Of a stretch of 54,269 nt of DNA, positions 46,092 through 54,269 are shown one piece after another. The position numbers and the translations under genes are program-made. The first letter of the stretch is position 1; the number at the start of each line of letters is the position of its first letter. Where the stretch lies: NCBI GenBank assembly GCA_020722765.1, contig DYKD01000002.1, forward strand, positions 45,036 through 99,304, in the 5' to 3' direction. This DNA is from Brevinema andersonii (GTDB taxonomy: Bacteria > Spirochaetota > DYKD01). The notes under the pieces were generated by a model. It saw only the letters and a program-made list of their open reading frames with translations, did not search any database and was not told the origin of the DNA.

Positions 46092-46421
46092 TTACCATTT
46101 CTTAAAAACAAAAAATACGGCCAATATGATGAATCCAAAACCGACCAGATAGTTCCATTTGAGTTCTTCTTTGAGATAGATGATGGAGAAGGCCGAGAAA
46201 ACCACAAGAGTGATGACTTCCTGCATGGTCTTGAGCTCTGCTGCAGTAAACTGACCATGACCTATTCGGTTTGCAGGGACTTGGAGACAGTATTCGAAAA
46301 AAGCGATTCCCCAGCTTGCCAATATGACAAGGAACAGGGGGCTGCTTTTGAACTTCAGATGACCATACCATGCGATGGTCATGAAGATATTGGAAGCGAC
46401 GAGAAGAAGGACGGTTTTCAT
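46092..46421 (-). CDS. DUF486 / DMT-type small membrane protein
   Basis: A 109-residue protein with four membrane helices that matches the DUF486 (COG3169) family closely: SNIFMTIAWYGHLKF, LASWGIAFFEYCLQVPANRIG, AAELKTMQEVITLVVFS and YLKEELKWNYLVGF. The family is a half-size relative of drug/metabolite transporters with unknown substrate. An ATG seven codons earlier is possible; the one at 46421 has AGGA about 7 nt upstream. It is a lone gene that diverges from the DUF1538 operon. Confidence 0.88.
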   Translation of the reverse strand: MKTVLLLVASNIFMTIAWYGHLKFKSSPLFLVILASWGIAFFEYCLQVPANRIGHGQFTAAELKTMQEVITLVVFSAFSIIYLKEELKWNYLVGFGFIILAVFFVFKKW

Positions 46422-46538
46422 TTTGACATCCTGTAGGTTCATCCATAAAAATATAAAAAGTATTTTTTCAGCTCGATAAAGCCTCTGACAAGCTATTCAT
46501 CTTGTAGGGCCGTGTCAAATTTCGCTTTTATCCCTTAT

Positions 46539-46566
46539 TTGACTTTTCCCTGATATTTAGTATTAT
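46539..46566 (+). promoter_or_regulatory. Predicted promoter of the DUF1538/P-II pair
   Basis: TTGACT (46539-46544) and TATTAT (46561-46566) are separated by 16 nt, with GGAGGA just before the start codon 28 nt further on. Confidence 0.5.
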
Positions 46567-46593
46567 ATAGAAACATAAAACTACGGAGGAGCC

Positions 46594-48699
46594 ATGAGTA
46601 CGTCGTCTCCTAAACCTCAGAAAATCCATATATCCCTCAGTCAAAAGATGAATCTTCTTTTGCCATACATCAAGAAAAAAGTGGTTGAACAGATTAGGTC
46701 AGTATGGGTCATTGTTCTTTACCTCATCTTTTTTCAGACTGTTGTTCTGGGAATCAATATTGCAGATGCGTCCCTTATTGCTGGAGGTCTTACTGTTGTC
46801 ATATTGGGACTGGCTTTCTTTATGGAAGGTCTATTTTTAGGGTTGATGCCGTTGGGTGAAAGTATAGGGTTGAAATTGCCTCAAAAATCGAAACTTCCCG
46901 GCATCCTTCTTTTTGCTTTCATTCTGGGAGTGGGAGTCACTTTGGCTGAACCTGCCATTGGTGTCTTGAAGGTAGCTGGTTCATCAGTGAAAGCATGGGA
47001 GGCACCACTGATGTTCATCATCCTTAACAAATATTCCAACCTTCTGGTTTATGCTGTTGGCTTAGGAGTCGGAGTCGCTGTCGTTTTTGGTATGCTTCGA
47101 TTTCTCTACAACTGGTCCTTGAAACCTTTCTTATACATACTTGTTGGTATATTGACTGTACTGACAATCATAGCATCTCTGAATCCCAATCTTATCTATC
47201 TCGTTGGACTTGCTTGGGATTGTGGAGGTGTCACGACAGGACCAGTCACTGTCCCTCTTGTCCTTGCTTTGGGTATTGGCGTATGCCGTGTTGTCTCGTC
47301 AGGCAACAGTGAAAACTCAGGGTTGGGTGTTGTGACATTGGCTTCCCTGTTTCCAATCATTACAGTCATGATACTTGGATTCTCTCTCCTGTCATCTGTT
47401 CCCAATCCAATGGATAAGATGGAGTTTTTTTCTGAAAAAAGCAGGCCTGCAGTTACGAAAATGTTTTCAAGCGAGACAGCGTTGATAGGATATGCAATGT
47501 TGAATTCTGACGTCCAAGGTCAGTTGGCTGTTTTTGGAAATGATAAAACAAAAATGCTGGATTTTTTTTCAAAAGCAGGAAAGGATGAATCTTTCTCAAA
47601 ACAGGCATTTGGTGACAAAGTTGCAGGATTCAAGAAATGGGTCATCATGTCAGGTTCTGATGAACAGAAAATCGCGGTTTTTGGTTCTCTGGAATCCGCA
47701 AAAGACAAACTGAAGGAGTTTTCTGAAAACAATCTGACATTGGACATGAAAGATGTGCTCAAGCGGAATGGTTTTGCAAGCATGCAAGCCATCCTGCCAT
47801 TATCACTTTTCATGATGATCGTTCTCTTCATTTTTTTAAGGGAAAGGCTTTCCCACCCAGATGAGGTTGTTTTAGGAATCTTTTTTGGTCTTGTAGGAAT
47901 GGGGCTTTTCAATATCGGTATTGAACTTGGGCTTTCAAAACTGGGCGAGCAGGTGGGATCCAAACTTCCATCTTCTTTCAAAGAAGTCCATATTGAAGGG
48001 AAAAAGATTTCAATCCCAGGTTTCAAAGAAGAAATTATCCAGACTTCCATAGATGTCAAAGGAAATGAGAAGAAGTTTTTTTACCTGAAAGAAGGGGACA
48101 AATACAAACAAGTGCCATTCAACGAAGTTGGTTATGATAAAAAAGCCCAATACTATGAATATGTTCCAACACGCGGTCCTCTCTATGGAGGCGAGAACGG
48201 ATTTTGGGGTAAGTTCGTTGTGCTGCTTTTTGCTTTTTTTATGGGTTATGGAGCAACATTGGCTGAACCTGCACTCAACGCTTTGGGGATAAAGGTGGAA
48301 GAACTGACTGTAGGTACATTTAAGAAATCCATTCTTATGCAAGCTGTCGCTGTAGGTGTAGGATTGGGAATGTTTTTCGGGCTTGTGAAGATCATCTGGA
48401 ATATTCCTCTCGCAGGACTTCTGATTCCACCGTACTTGGTGTTGATGTTAGTGAGTGCTCTTTCTACTGAAGAATTCACAAATATAGGTTGGGATAGTGC
48501 AGGTGTTACAACAGGCCCTATTACAGTCCCTCTTGTTTTGGCGATGGGGCTGGGTATAGGAAGTCAGGTCGGTGTTGTGGAGGGATTTGGAATACTGGCT
48601 ATGGCATCCGTTTTCCCTATCCTTTCTGTTTTGATTACAGGACTGGTTGTAAACAGCAGACGAAAGAAAAATCTCGGTAACCAGACCGTGAAGGCGTAG
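46594..48699 (+). CDS. DUF1538 integral membrane protein, duplicated transporter-like
   Basis: A 701-residue protein of the DUF1538 family. It consists of two homologous membrane halves (about 40-270 and about 400-690). Each carries the same landmarks: GVTLAEPAIGVL / GATLAEPALNAL, and WDCGGVTTGPVTVPLVLALGIG / WDSAGVTTGPITVPLVLAMGLG. A soluble insert of about 115 residues (about 270-385) and a second soluble loop (about 450-530) separate them. The internal duplication with re-entrant-looking motifs suggests an ion or small-solute transporter; the substrate is unknown. The P-II-like gene starts 9 nt after it, the usual pairing for this family. Confidence 0.85.
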   Translation: MSTSSPKPQKIHISLSQKMNLLLPYIKKKVVEQIRSVWVIVLYLIFFQTVVLGINIADASLIAGGLTVVILGLAFFMEGLFLGLMPLGESIGLKLPQKSKLPGILLFAFILGVGVTLAEPAIGVLKVAGSSVKAWEAPLMFIILNKYSNLLVYAVGLGVGVAVVFGMLRFLYNWSLKPFLYILVGILTVLTIIASLNPNLIYLVGLAWDCGGVTTGPVTVPLVLALGIGVCRVVSSGNSENSGLGVVTLASLFPIITVMILGFSLLSSVPNPMDKMEFFSEKSRPAVTKMFSSETALIGYAMLNSDVQGQLAVFGNDKTKMLDFFSKAGKDESFSKQAFGDKVAGFKKWVIMSGSDEQKIAVFGSLESAKDKLKEFSENNLTLDMKDVLKRNGFASMQAILPLSLFMMIVLFIFLRERLSHPDEVVLGIFFGLVGMGLFNIGIELGLSKLGEQVGSKLPSSFKEVHIEGKKISIPGFKEEIIQTSIDVKGNEKKFFYLKEGDKYKQVPFNEVGYDKKAQYYEYVPTRGPLYGGENGFWGKFVVLLFAFFMGYGATLAEPALNALGIKVEELTVGTFKKSILMQAVAVGVGLGMFFGLVKIIWNIPLAGLLIPPYLVLMLVSALSTEEFTNIGWDSAGVTTGPITVPLVLAMGLGIGSQVGVVEGFGILAMASVFPILSVLITGLVVNSRRKKNLGNQTVKA

Positions 48700-48707
48700 G
48701 GGGCATC

Positions 48708-49829
48708 ATGAAAAAATTATCACAGATAACAGTTGTCATAAACAAAACCCTGTTTCCTGCACTTCAGAACATGTTGGCTTCAGTAGGAATCAAGTCCCTT
48801 CACGTTGCTGCAGGAAGATCCATCATGTTGCAGGAAAACAAAGGAATACGGAAACTCATTTATTCGGATGATACGATCACTGATGAGCAGTCCAGTGTCG
48901 TCTCTTTCTTTGTTTCAGGGGAATTTGAAGAGAAAATGCTGCAATTCATCATTTCAAGGATGAATCTGGCAATTCCAGGAAGAGGCTCAGCTTATAGCAT
49001 GTCTGTTGACCTGTTGGATTCATCATCTGTTTTCAAGGTCTCAACTCCTACCATTTCTGATGTGACTTTCATCAATCTGCAGAAACATCTGATGGGCATC
49101 TCTGCCATATTCATGCGTGGAGAAGGAGACGGGACTGGTCGAGTCCTTCTTGATACGGGCACATGTGTTCCTGTCATCACTTTTGGAATAGGGACTGGGT
49201 TGAGGGACAAGGTTGGTCTGTGGCGCGTCACGATTCCTGCTGAGAAGGAAGTCATCAACGGAATGTGTGAAGCTTCTGAAGCGGACATGCTCATGAATAT
49301 GATGATCGATAGTGGTAATCTGGATATGCCAGGAAAGGGATTCATTTATCTCTATCCTATCAACCAAGGATTGTTGAATACGAAATTTTACATAGGTGTT
49401 CCTGCACATGCTGCAAGCCTTGAACAGATCATCTATTCCATTGATGAATTGAAAGGTGACACTTCCTGGCGCAGACGTGAAGGACGCGAGATCAAAACCC
49501 AGTCTTCAAGAAAATTCCTGACTGACCTGGTGGACATCAACCTGTATTGCAAGGAAGGAAAGGCGGACGATCTTGTCAAGGCTTCCATGGCCGCAGGTGC
49601 AGCAGGCGCGACCATTACCAGATTGAAAATGGTGACTCATGAAAGCCTTCCAGATGTGGAAAAGCAGTCTGTTTTTCCTGCATTGGAGCTATGCAATATG
49701 AGCGTGGGTCCGAAACTTGTGGAACCCATCATGACCGCACTTAGGGAAGCAGGTGCTTTTGAGAAGGAACAGCAAGGCATGGTAGTCTCTTATCCTGTTA
49801 CAAAAGCATGTACCTATCTTGGCAAATAA
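48708..49829 (+). CDS. P-II-like multidomain regulator partnered with DUF1538
   Basis: A 373-residue soluble protein with repeated ferredoxin-like P-II-type units. The tell-tale end-of-sheet motifs are MNLAIPGRGSAYS (about 85-97) and LDMPGKGFIYLYPI (about 205-218). A third unit near 285-372 starts LTDLVDINLYCKEGKADDLVKASMAAGAAGATIT and lacks the PG.G motif. Each recalls the T-loop/C-loop layout of GlnB-like proteins. P-II proteins usually bind ATP/ADP and gate transporters, so this one probably regulates the adjacent membrane protein (inference). GGGGGC precedes the ATG. Confidence 0.75.
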   Translation: MKKLSQITVVINKTLFPALQNMLASVGIKSLHVAAGRSIMLQENKGIRKLIYSDDTITDEQSSVVSFFVSGEFEEKMLQFIISRMNLAIPGRGSAYSMSVDLLDSSSVFKVSTPTISDVTFINLQKHLMGISAIFMRGEGDGTGRVLLDTGTCVPVITFGIGTGLRDKVGLWRVTIPAEKEVINGMCEASEADMLMNMMIDSGNLDMPGKGFIYLYPINQGLLNTKFYIGVPAHAASLEQIIYSIDELKGDTSWRRREGREIKTQSSRKFLTDLVDINLYCKEGKADDLVKASMAAGAAGATITRLKMVTHESLPDVEKQSVFPALELCNMSVGPKLVEPIMTALREAGAFEKEQQGMVVSYPVTKACTYLGK

Positions 49830-49942
49830 GGCTATACATATATCTTTCTGTTATGGCTTTTCGTTTCCAATGATGTTTTTTTTCTTGCCGATAATATATA
49901 GTAACATGTATTGGAAGTGATTTTCAGCTAAAGGTGAGAACT

Positions 49943-50884
49943 ATGGCATTATCCGGTATTCCTCTTTCTACCTTACGTATCGTTTTCAACGAAAAGGGGA
50001 ATGTCCTTGCTGCGAAAAGCGACCAGTTTAAGAACAAGTCCCCTGACCATGAACATCAAATCAATATGGAAATTTCCAAGGATACGATTCCTCAACTTGC
50101 CCAATATGTGGGCTTAAGCAAAAAGATATTCTATAAGACGTCTTATGCAGAGACGGATGAGAAGAAAAAAACTGACTACCAGGCTATCCAGATCATATGC
50201 AAAGTGATGCTCTCAGTGAACAAGAGTCTACCAGGTTTCCAGAAAGTATCCTCAAAAGCTGAAATCATCAACAGTAATATTCCTACGATTTATAATGAAC
50301 TGATTCCTAACGCACAAAAAGCCATTTTTGAGAATCTGATGAAAGATCCGATCATCAATGCGAATGTTATGGAAATCACAAGGCGCTCAAAACTGTTTGC
50401 TCTCCTGCGGCAAGGAGGGCTTCCAGAAGAAAAGATTAAGGCATTAAAAGTGAACCCTGCAGCCATGCGGGAATTATACATGAAATACAGGCAGCAACTT
50501 GTTGTAGAAGACATTGACTGGTTTACTGATCCGGAAGCGAAAGCAGTGTTGATTGAACAGGCTGAAAAAAAAGATATGAGTATTTTTTTCTATTTCGGGT
50601 ATGCGCCCTTTAAATTTGAATTCGGCGCGAAAAACAGGGCTTATGTTGAACCACGGACTTTAAAAAAACTGAATGACAAGCTGAATGAACCTTTGAAAAC
50701 AGGAGATGATTTCCTGCAGGCGTTCAACAATAGTACTTCAACAATCGGCGCAGGTCTGGGTCTGAGTCTTACAAAGATATGCATCCATGAGATAGTTGCG
50801 GAATGTGGAGCGACTTCTGTTGCCTCCTATGAGAATGATTCTAAAGGGATGCTGGTCATGAATGTATCGCTAGATCTGCATTAG
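49943..50884 (+). CDS. Uncharacterised protein with a GHKL-like C-terminal motif
   Basis: A 313-residue soluble protein. The end reads STIGAGLGLSLTKICIHEIV, like the G2 (GxGLGLxL) box of histidine-kinase ATPase domains, followed by ...SVASYENDSKGMLVMNVSL, like the last two strands of that fold. A convincing N box and the DxGxG box are not visible, so ATP binding is doubtful. The first about 200 residues match nothing I recognise. I chose the ATG at 49943, with AAGGTGAG 7-10 nt upstream. It has its own unit between the P-II-like gene and argF. The function is unknown. Confidence 0.6.
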   Translation: MALSGIPLSTLRIVFNEKGNVLAAKSDQFKNKSPDHEHQINMEISKDTIPQLAQYVGLSKKIFYKTSYAETDEKKKTDYQAIQIICKVMLSVNKSLPGFQKVSSKAEIINSNIPTIYNELIPNAQKAIFENLMKDPIINANVMEITRRSKLFALLRQGGLPEEKIKALKVNPAAMRELYMKYRQQLVVEDIDWFTDPEAKAVLIEQAEKKDMSIFFYFGYAPFKFEFGAKNRAYVEPRTLKKLNDKLNEPLKTGDDFLQAFNNSTSTIGAGLGLSLTKICIHEIVAECGATSVASYENDSKGMLVMNVSLDLH

Positions 50885-51117
50885 CGCTCTGATCAAAGAA
50901 AACGGTTTGATCTTTACTGTCTCCAACGAATGCATGATTTGTCCGTTCAATACGTGCTGTGGGTTCAAGGATGGCCTTTGGAATCGATTCAAACACTCTT
51001 TCTGGATTTCTGTAAAAGCGGCAAAGAACGGAAAATCCTTATTGTTCCTGGAGATGAAGGTATAATGCGAAATATACAGAAAGCCAAGGATTTGAAAGCC
51101 CAGAAGTAGCAAATTAT

Positions 51118-51146
51118 TTGAAATTTTGCCTAAATCCCCTTATATT
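51118..51146 (+). promoter_or_regulatory. Predicted argF promoter
   Basis: TTGAAA (51118-51123) and TATATT (51141-51146) are separated by 17 nt, about 26 nt before the argF start. No ARG-box-like palindrome stands out. Confidence 0.45.
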
Positions 51147-51172
51147 TCCCTTTTGATAAATGGTGGTGATTT

Positions 51173-52111
51173 ATGCTTAAATTCAAGTCCAAGGACCTGT
51201 TGTCCATCAAGGATCTTTCATCGGAAGAGATCCATGCGCTTTTTGATTTTACAAAGAGAATCAAGGCTGACCAGAAGAAAGGGAAAAAATATCAGCCATT
51301 GAAGGGGAAGAGCCTTGCCATGATATTCAGCAAGCAGTCAACCCGAACCCGGCTCTCTTTTGAAACAGGGATTTTTCAGCTTGGGGGTAACGGAATTTTC
51401 CTCAATGCACAGGAGATGCAGCTTGGCCGAGGTGAGACGATTCCTGATACTGCCAAAGTGCTTTCCCGATTTGTAGATGGGATTATGATCAGGACTTTTT
51501 CCCATCAGGATGTGGAAGTTCTTGCTCAGCACGCCACGGTTCCTGTCATTAATGGATTGACGGATTTTGTGCACCCTTGCCAGATTTTGACAGACCTTTT
51601 CACAGCACAGGAAAAGGGGAAGAAGATAGATTCCAATTTTCATGTAATCTATGTAGGTGATGGGAATAATATTGCGCATTCTTGGTTTTCAGCAGCAGTG
51701 CGGCTCGGTTTCAGGATGACATTTATTGTTCCTGAGAAATATAATCTCAGTGATTCAATCTTCAAGTTTTGGGGAGCTGACAGAAAACGCCTCCCTGCCA
51801 ATATTGCCATCCTTCACACAGTTGTGGATGAAGTTGTTTCCTCGGCAGATGTTCTCTATACTGATGTCTGGGTTTCCATGGGGCAGGATGCTGAGCGGGA
51901 AGCGAAGATTGCGGTTTTGAAACCATATCAGATAAACGGTGAACTGATCCGCAAGGCGAAGAAGGATGTTTTGGTGATGCATTGTCTCCCTGCACACAGG
52001 GGAGAAGAAATTTCTGCAGAAGCTATGGACGGTCCCCATTCTGTTGTCTTTGATGAGGCAGAGAACAGGCTTCACGTGCAGAAGGCGCTGATGAGTGTGA
52101 TGATGAGGTAA
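51173..52111 (+). CDS. argF: Ornithine carbamoyltransferase
   Basis: A 312-residue carbamoyltransferase that makes citrulline from ornithine and carbamoyl phosphate. The carbamoyl-phosphate site is KQSTRTRLSFE (about 56-66), with FVHPCQILTDL (near 127), the ornithine loop DVWVSMGQD (near 226), and MHCLPAHRGEEI (near 263). N-acetylornithine transferases differ in this last region, so classical OTC is favoured. A GGTGG-type site precedes the ATG. argG lies 0.6 kb downstream, split from it by the repeat field and the four-helix-bundle gene. Confidence 0.93.
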   Translation: MLKFKSKDLLSIKDLSSEEIHALFDFTKRIKADQKKGKKYQPLKGKSLAMIFSKQSTRTRLSFETGIFQLGGNGIFLNAQEMQLGRGETIPDTAKVLSRFVDGIMIRTFSHQDVEVLAQHATVPVINGLTDFVHPCQILTDLFTAQEKGKKIDSNFHVIYVGDGNNIAHSWFSAAVRLGFRMTFIVPEKYNLSDSIFKFWGADRKRLPANIAILHTVVDEVVSSADVLYTDVWVSMGQDAEREAKIAVLKPYQINGELIRKAKKDVLVMHCLPAHRGEEISAEAMDGPHSVVFDEAENRLHVQKALMSVMMR

Positions 52112-52130
52112 GAGAGGAAGAGAGATGTAT

Positions 52131-52240
52131 GAAGAACGATGTTCGAAAAACGATGATAGAAGATTGAAGAACGATGAACGAAGTACGATGATAGAAGATT
52201 GAAGAGCGATATTCGAGGAAACACCGATGTTCGAAAAAAA
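52131..52240. repeat. Short direct-repeat field upstream of the four-helix-bundle gene
   Basis: A 21-bp sequence beginning ACGATGATAGAAG occurs exactly twice (52150-52170 and 52185-52205, period 35). CGATGTTCGA also occurs twice (52137-52146 and 52225-52234), with many degenerate ACGATG/GAAGA words between. The field fills the argF to bundle-gene gap and contains no coding frame of note. Confidence 0.85.
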
Positions 52241-52253
52241 CGGATAATTTGAA

Positions 52254-52661
52254 ATGAGTTTTGAATTTGAAAATCTGGATGTATATAAGAGATCGAAATT
52301 GTTCTGCAAAGAAGTTTATAGGATAACGGGCAAGTTCCCCCAATCTGAAATGCATGGATTGACTTCTCAGCTCAAACGCGCTTCAGTTTCTGTTGTTGCC
52401 AATATAGCTGAAGGATGTGGCAGAGCACATAGACCAGACCAGAGACGATTCTATAACATAAGTTTAGCATCAATATTTGAATGTGTAGCATTAGTTGATT
52501 TGGGGCATTGCCTCGATTTCATATCTGGTGAGGACTTTCAAAAAATACGAAAAGATATCGAAGCTGTTTCATCTATGCTTTATGGGCTGATTAGATATAC
52601 CAAGCGGCCAGTCATCAGTAAACAGTCTCGTATATCGAACATCGAAACTCGTTCATCATAA
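52254..52661 (+). CDS. Four-helix-bundle protein of the 23S rRNA intervening-sequence (S23) type
   Basis: A 135-residue helical protein matching the S23/four-helix-bundle family, first seen inside intervening sequences of 23S rRNA genes. The pattern is [48 protein letters not shown], then [20 protein letters not shown]. The biochemical role of the family is unsettled. The last residues (SNIETRSS) are encoded by sequence related to the flanking repeats, and the upstream gap is full of repeats. It interrupts an argF-argG pair, so it looks like a later arrival. Only a weak ribosome-binding site is seen. Confidence 0.85.
   Translation: MSFEFENLDVYKRSKLFCKEVYRITGKFPQSEMHGLTSQLKRASVSVVANIAEGCGRAHRPDQRRFYNISLASIFECVALVDLGHCLDFISGEDFQKIRKDIEAVSSMLYGLIRYTKRPVISKQSRISNIETRSS
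52635..52659. repeat. Inverted copy of the repeat word at the end of the bundle gene
   Basis: TCGAACATCG (52635-52644) is the exact reverse complement of CGATGTTCGA found upstream at 52137 and 52225. The following bases, to 52659, read as the reverse of ATGATGAACGAG-type words. The gene is thus bracketed by inverted repeat words. Confidence 0.6.
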
Positions 52662-52692
52662 ATATTTTAAAACACTCCAAGGAGCTTACACC

Positions 52693-53901
52693 ATGCCTAA
52701 ACAAGCCAAAAAAATCGTCCTCGCCTATTCTGGCGGATTGGATACTTCCATCATCCTCAAATGGTTGAAGCAGGAATACAAAGCTGAAATCATAGCTTAC
52801 TGCGCAGATGTCGGGCAGGCTGAAGAGCTGACAGGGCTGGAAGAGAAAGCCAAGCGGACAGGCGCTTCCAAGATTTACATCGAAGATCTTCGTGAAGAGT
52901 TTGTAAAGGATTATGTCTTTCCTGCCATTCAGGCGCATGCTGTTTATGAGGGACGCTATCTTCTTGGAACATCCTTAGCTCGTCCTGTGATAGGAAAACG
53001 TCAGGTTGAAATCGCTTTGAAAGAAGGGGCAGATGCTGTAGCTCATGGTGCTACTGGCAAAGGAAATGACCAGGTCCGTTTTGAAATGGCATTCAAATCC
53101 TTGGCTCCGGAACTGACAATCATCGCACCTTGGCGCGAATGGAATTTCAAGTCCCGCACAGAACTCATTGATTATGCGAAGGCAAATGACATTCCTGTGC
53201 CTGTTACCAAAGCAAAACCGTACAGTAGCGACAGGAATCTTCTCCATATCAGCTATGAAGGTGGTGTTTTGGAAGATCCTTTTTATGAAGCGCATGAGGA
53301 TATGTTCATCCTTACAAAATCGCCAGAGAATGCTCCCAATAAACCAACCTATGTGGAGATCGCATTCAGGAAAGGCGTTCCTGTTGCGTTGGATGGTAAA
53401 GAATATGGTCCTGTCGCTTTGATGGAGACCTTGAACAAGATTGCTGGAGAAAACGGTGTAGGCCGTGTGGATATTGTCGAGAACAGGCTTGTGGGAATCA
53501 AGTCGCGTGGTGTGTATGAGACTCCTGCAGGAACAGTCTTGCAACTGGCTCACATGGATCTTGAAGCACTCGTGTTGGATAAGGATACGATGCATTTCAA
53601 GGAAGTTGTGGCTCTCAAATATGCGGAGCTTGCTTATAACGGACTCTGGTATTATCCATTAAGGGAAGCGTTGCAGGCTTTCATCGATTACACACAGAAG
53701 AATGTGAACGGTGTTGTGAGGATGAAACTTTACAAGGGAGTCTGCAGTGTCGCTGGCAGGAAAGCGGAGATGTCACTGTATAATCCTGAACTCGCTACAT
53801 TTGAGAAGGATTCCATTTACAACCAGTTTGATGCAGAAGGGTTCATCAACCTTTTCGGTCTCCAGTCAAAGATCCTGGGGATGTTGAAGAAGAAGAAGTG
53901 A
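52693..53901 (+). CDS. argG: Argininosuccinate synthase
   Basis: A 402-residue ligase that joins citrulline and aspartate with ATP. The ATP pyrophosphatase P-loop is [17 protein letters not shown] (about 9-25). [15 protein letters not shown] (near 118) and the citrulline-binding YEGGVLEDP (near 188) follow, and [12 protein letters not shown] is near the end. Type I length. AAGGAGC lies 8 nt before the ATG. Together with argF it covers two successive arginine-pathway steps; argH is not in view. Confidence 0.97.
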   Translation: MPKQAKKIVLAYSGGLDTSIILKWLKQEYKAEIIAYCADVGQAEELTGLEEKAKRTGASKIYIEDLREEFVKDYVFPAIQAHAVYEGRYLLGTSLARPVIGKRQVEIALKEGADAVAHGATGKGNDQVRFEMAFKSLAPELTIIAPWREWNFKSRTELIDYAKANDIPVPVTKAKPYSSDRNLLHISYEGGVLEDPFYEAHEDMFILTKSPENAPNKPTYVEIAFRKGVPVALDGKEYGPVALMETLNKIAGENGVGRVDIVENRLVGIKSRGVYETPAGTVLQLAHMDLEALVLDKDTMHFKEVVALKYAELAYNGLWYYPLREALQAFIDYTQKNVNGVVRMKLYKGVCSVAGRKAEMSLYNPELATFEKDSIYNQFDAEGFINLFGLQSKILGMLKKKK

Positions 53902-53976
53902 GAAGAGGACTTGTAAAAGTTTTGATGCTTTTCTGGTGCGTAATGTTGTGCGAAAATTCAAACATGGGAACCTTAT

Positions 53977-54269
53977 ATGATAAAAAATAGTTGTGTCCTT
54001 TTTGATATGGACGGTATTATCATTGACTCAGAACCTCTGCAGATGGACGCCTTCAATATCCTGATGACTGAACTCGGCTGTAAGATAGACAAGGCGGATA
54101 CCCTCAACCTTGTAGGCAGACGTGCTTTGGATAATTTTACTTATCTGATCGGCAAGTATGGAATCAAAGGAAAACCTGAGGACTTGGTTCTTTGGAAAGA
54201 CAGGATTTATAGTGAAATCCTAAGCAAGAATCTTCATTCGATTCCTGGAATTCCAGAACTGATTGAATT
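53977..54269 (+). CDS. HAD-superfamily phosphatase (beta-phosphoglucomutase-like), 5' part
   Basis: The first 97 codons of a HAD hydrolase that runs off the window. Motif I is VLFDMDGIIIDSEPLQ (residues 7-22), with both nucleophile and acid/base Asp. The cap domain begins after it (AFNILMTELGC...). The DGxxxDSE start is typical of the beta-phosphoglucomutase/GS1-like phosphatases, but the substrate cannot be told. GGGAA precedes the ATG. It starts 75 nt after argG, so co-transcription is possible. Confidence 0.88.
   Translation, partial: MIKNSCVLFDMDGIIIDSEPLQMDAFNILMTELGCKIDKADTLNLVGRRALDNFTYLIGKYGIKGKPEDLVLWKDRIYSEILSKNLHSIPGIPELIE

Noticed and set aside
45972..46436. 154-codon plus-strand frame overlapping the DUF486 gene
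   Set aside because: The opposite strand matches DUF486 residue by residue; the plus-strand frame is charged, without family resemblance or a good start.
46594..49829. Reading the DUF1538/P-II pair as an AmtB-GlnK ammonium system
   Set aside because: The membrane protein lacks Amt signature motifs and has a duplicated DUF1538 layout, so ammonium transport is not supported.
50940..51010. tRNA-like GGGTTCAAGGA segment
   Set aside because: No acceptor, D or anticodon stems can be paired around the T-loop-like word.
50870..51112. 80-codon minus-strand frame in the gap before argF
   Set aside because: No ribosome-binding site, overlaps the end of the preceding gene, and shows no family pattern.
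52131..52240. CRISPR array
   Set aside because: The repeats are few, overlapping and degenerate with a 35-bp period and no unique spacers, and no cas gene is near.

Overview
The window (54,269 bp, moderate-to-low G+C by eye) is a dense bacterial chromosome segment from a Gram-negative-type (diderm) organism. The evidence for two membranes is apolipoprotein N-acyltransferase, a lipobox protein, secreted beta-barrel-like proteins and a GmhA-type heptose isomerase. The Che-type proteins (CheA-like, CheY, CheX) and the general gene style recall spirochaetes or a neighbouring deep-branching diderm lineage. No rRNA or tRNA gene was found and the phylum cannot be fixed from this segment.

Layout. 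1-5.05 kb: a broken LacI-family regulator, a very large GH94-like carbohydrate-active protein, and a divergent intact LacI regulator. An operator-like palindrome sits at the predicted start point of the GH94-like gene. 5.1-11.04 kb: the translation/transcription operon rimP-nusA-infB-rbfA-nrnA, with an intrinsic terminator directly in front of rimP. 11.1-16.4 kb (minus strand): a secreted metallopeptidase with a propeller and barrel-like tail, then alaS. 16.5-19.6 kb: a compact signalling operon of hemerythrin, membrane-anchored CheA-like kinase, CheY and CheX. 19.7-25.9 kb: an ABC exporter, a small zinc-peptidase-like protein, a NIPA/DMT-like transporter, a GT-B glycosyltransferase and a cation/Ca2+ exchanger.

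25.96-29.0 kb: an inserted restriction-modification island (Dcm-like methylase, EcoRII-like endonuclease, vsr remnant). It is bounded by a 75-bp direct repeat that duplicates the 3' end of the neighbouring membrane-protein gene. 29-34.5 kb: small membrane and TPR proteins, then dapA. 34.5-40.7 kb: a GT39-like and a DPM-like glycosyltransferase, a site-2 protease, an XPB/Ssl2-like domain protein and lnt. 40.7-45.95 kb (minus strand): an aminotransferase-lysA-dapF-SH3 lipoprotein-gmhA-CsgG/FlgT-like operon that joins lysine/peptidoglycan precursor synthesis to envelope genes. 46.1-50.9 kb: a DUF486 protein, a DUF1538 transporter-like protein paired with a P-II-like protein, and a GHKL-like protein. 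51.1-54.3 kb: argF, a 23S-IVS-type four-helix-bundle gene in a field of short repeats, argG, and the start of a HAD phosphatase.

The most interesting items are the RM island inserted with a long target duplication, the hemerythrin/CheA/CheY/CheX operon, the DUF1538/P-II pair, and the terminator in the nusA operon leader. Promoter calls rest on -35/-10 similarity with 16-17 nt spacing and are predictions.
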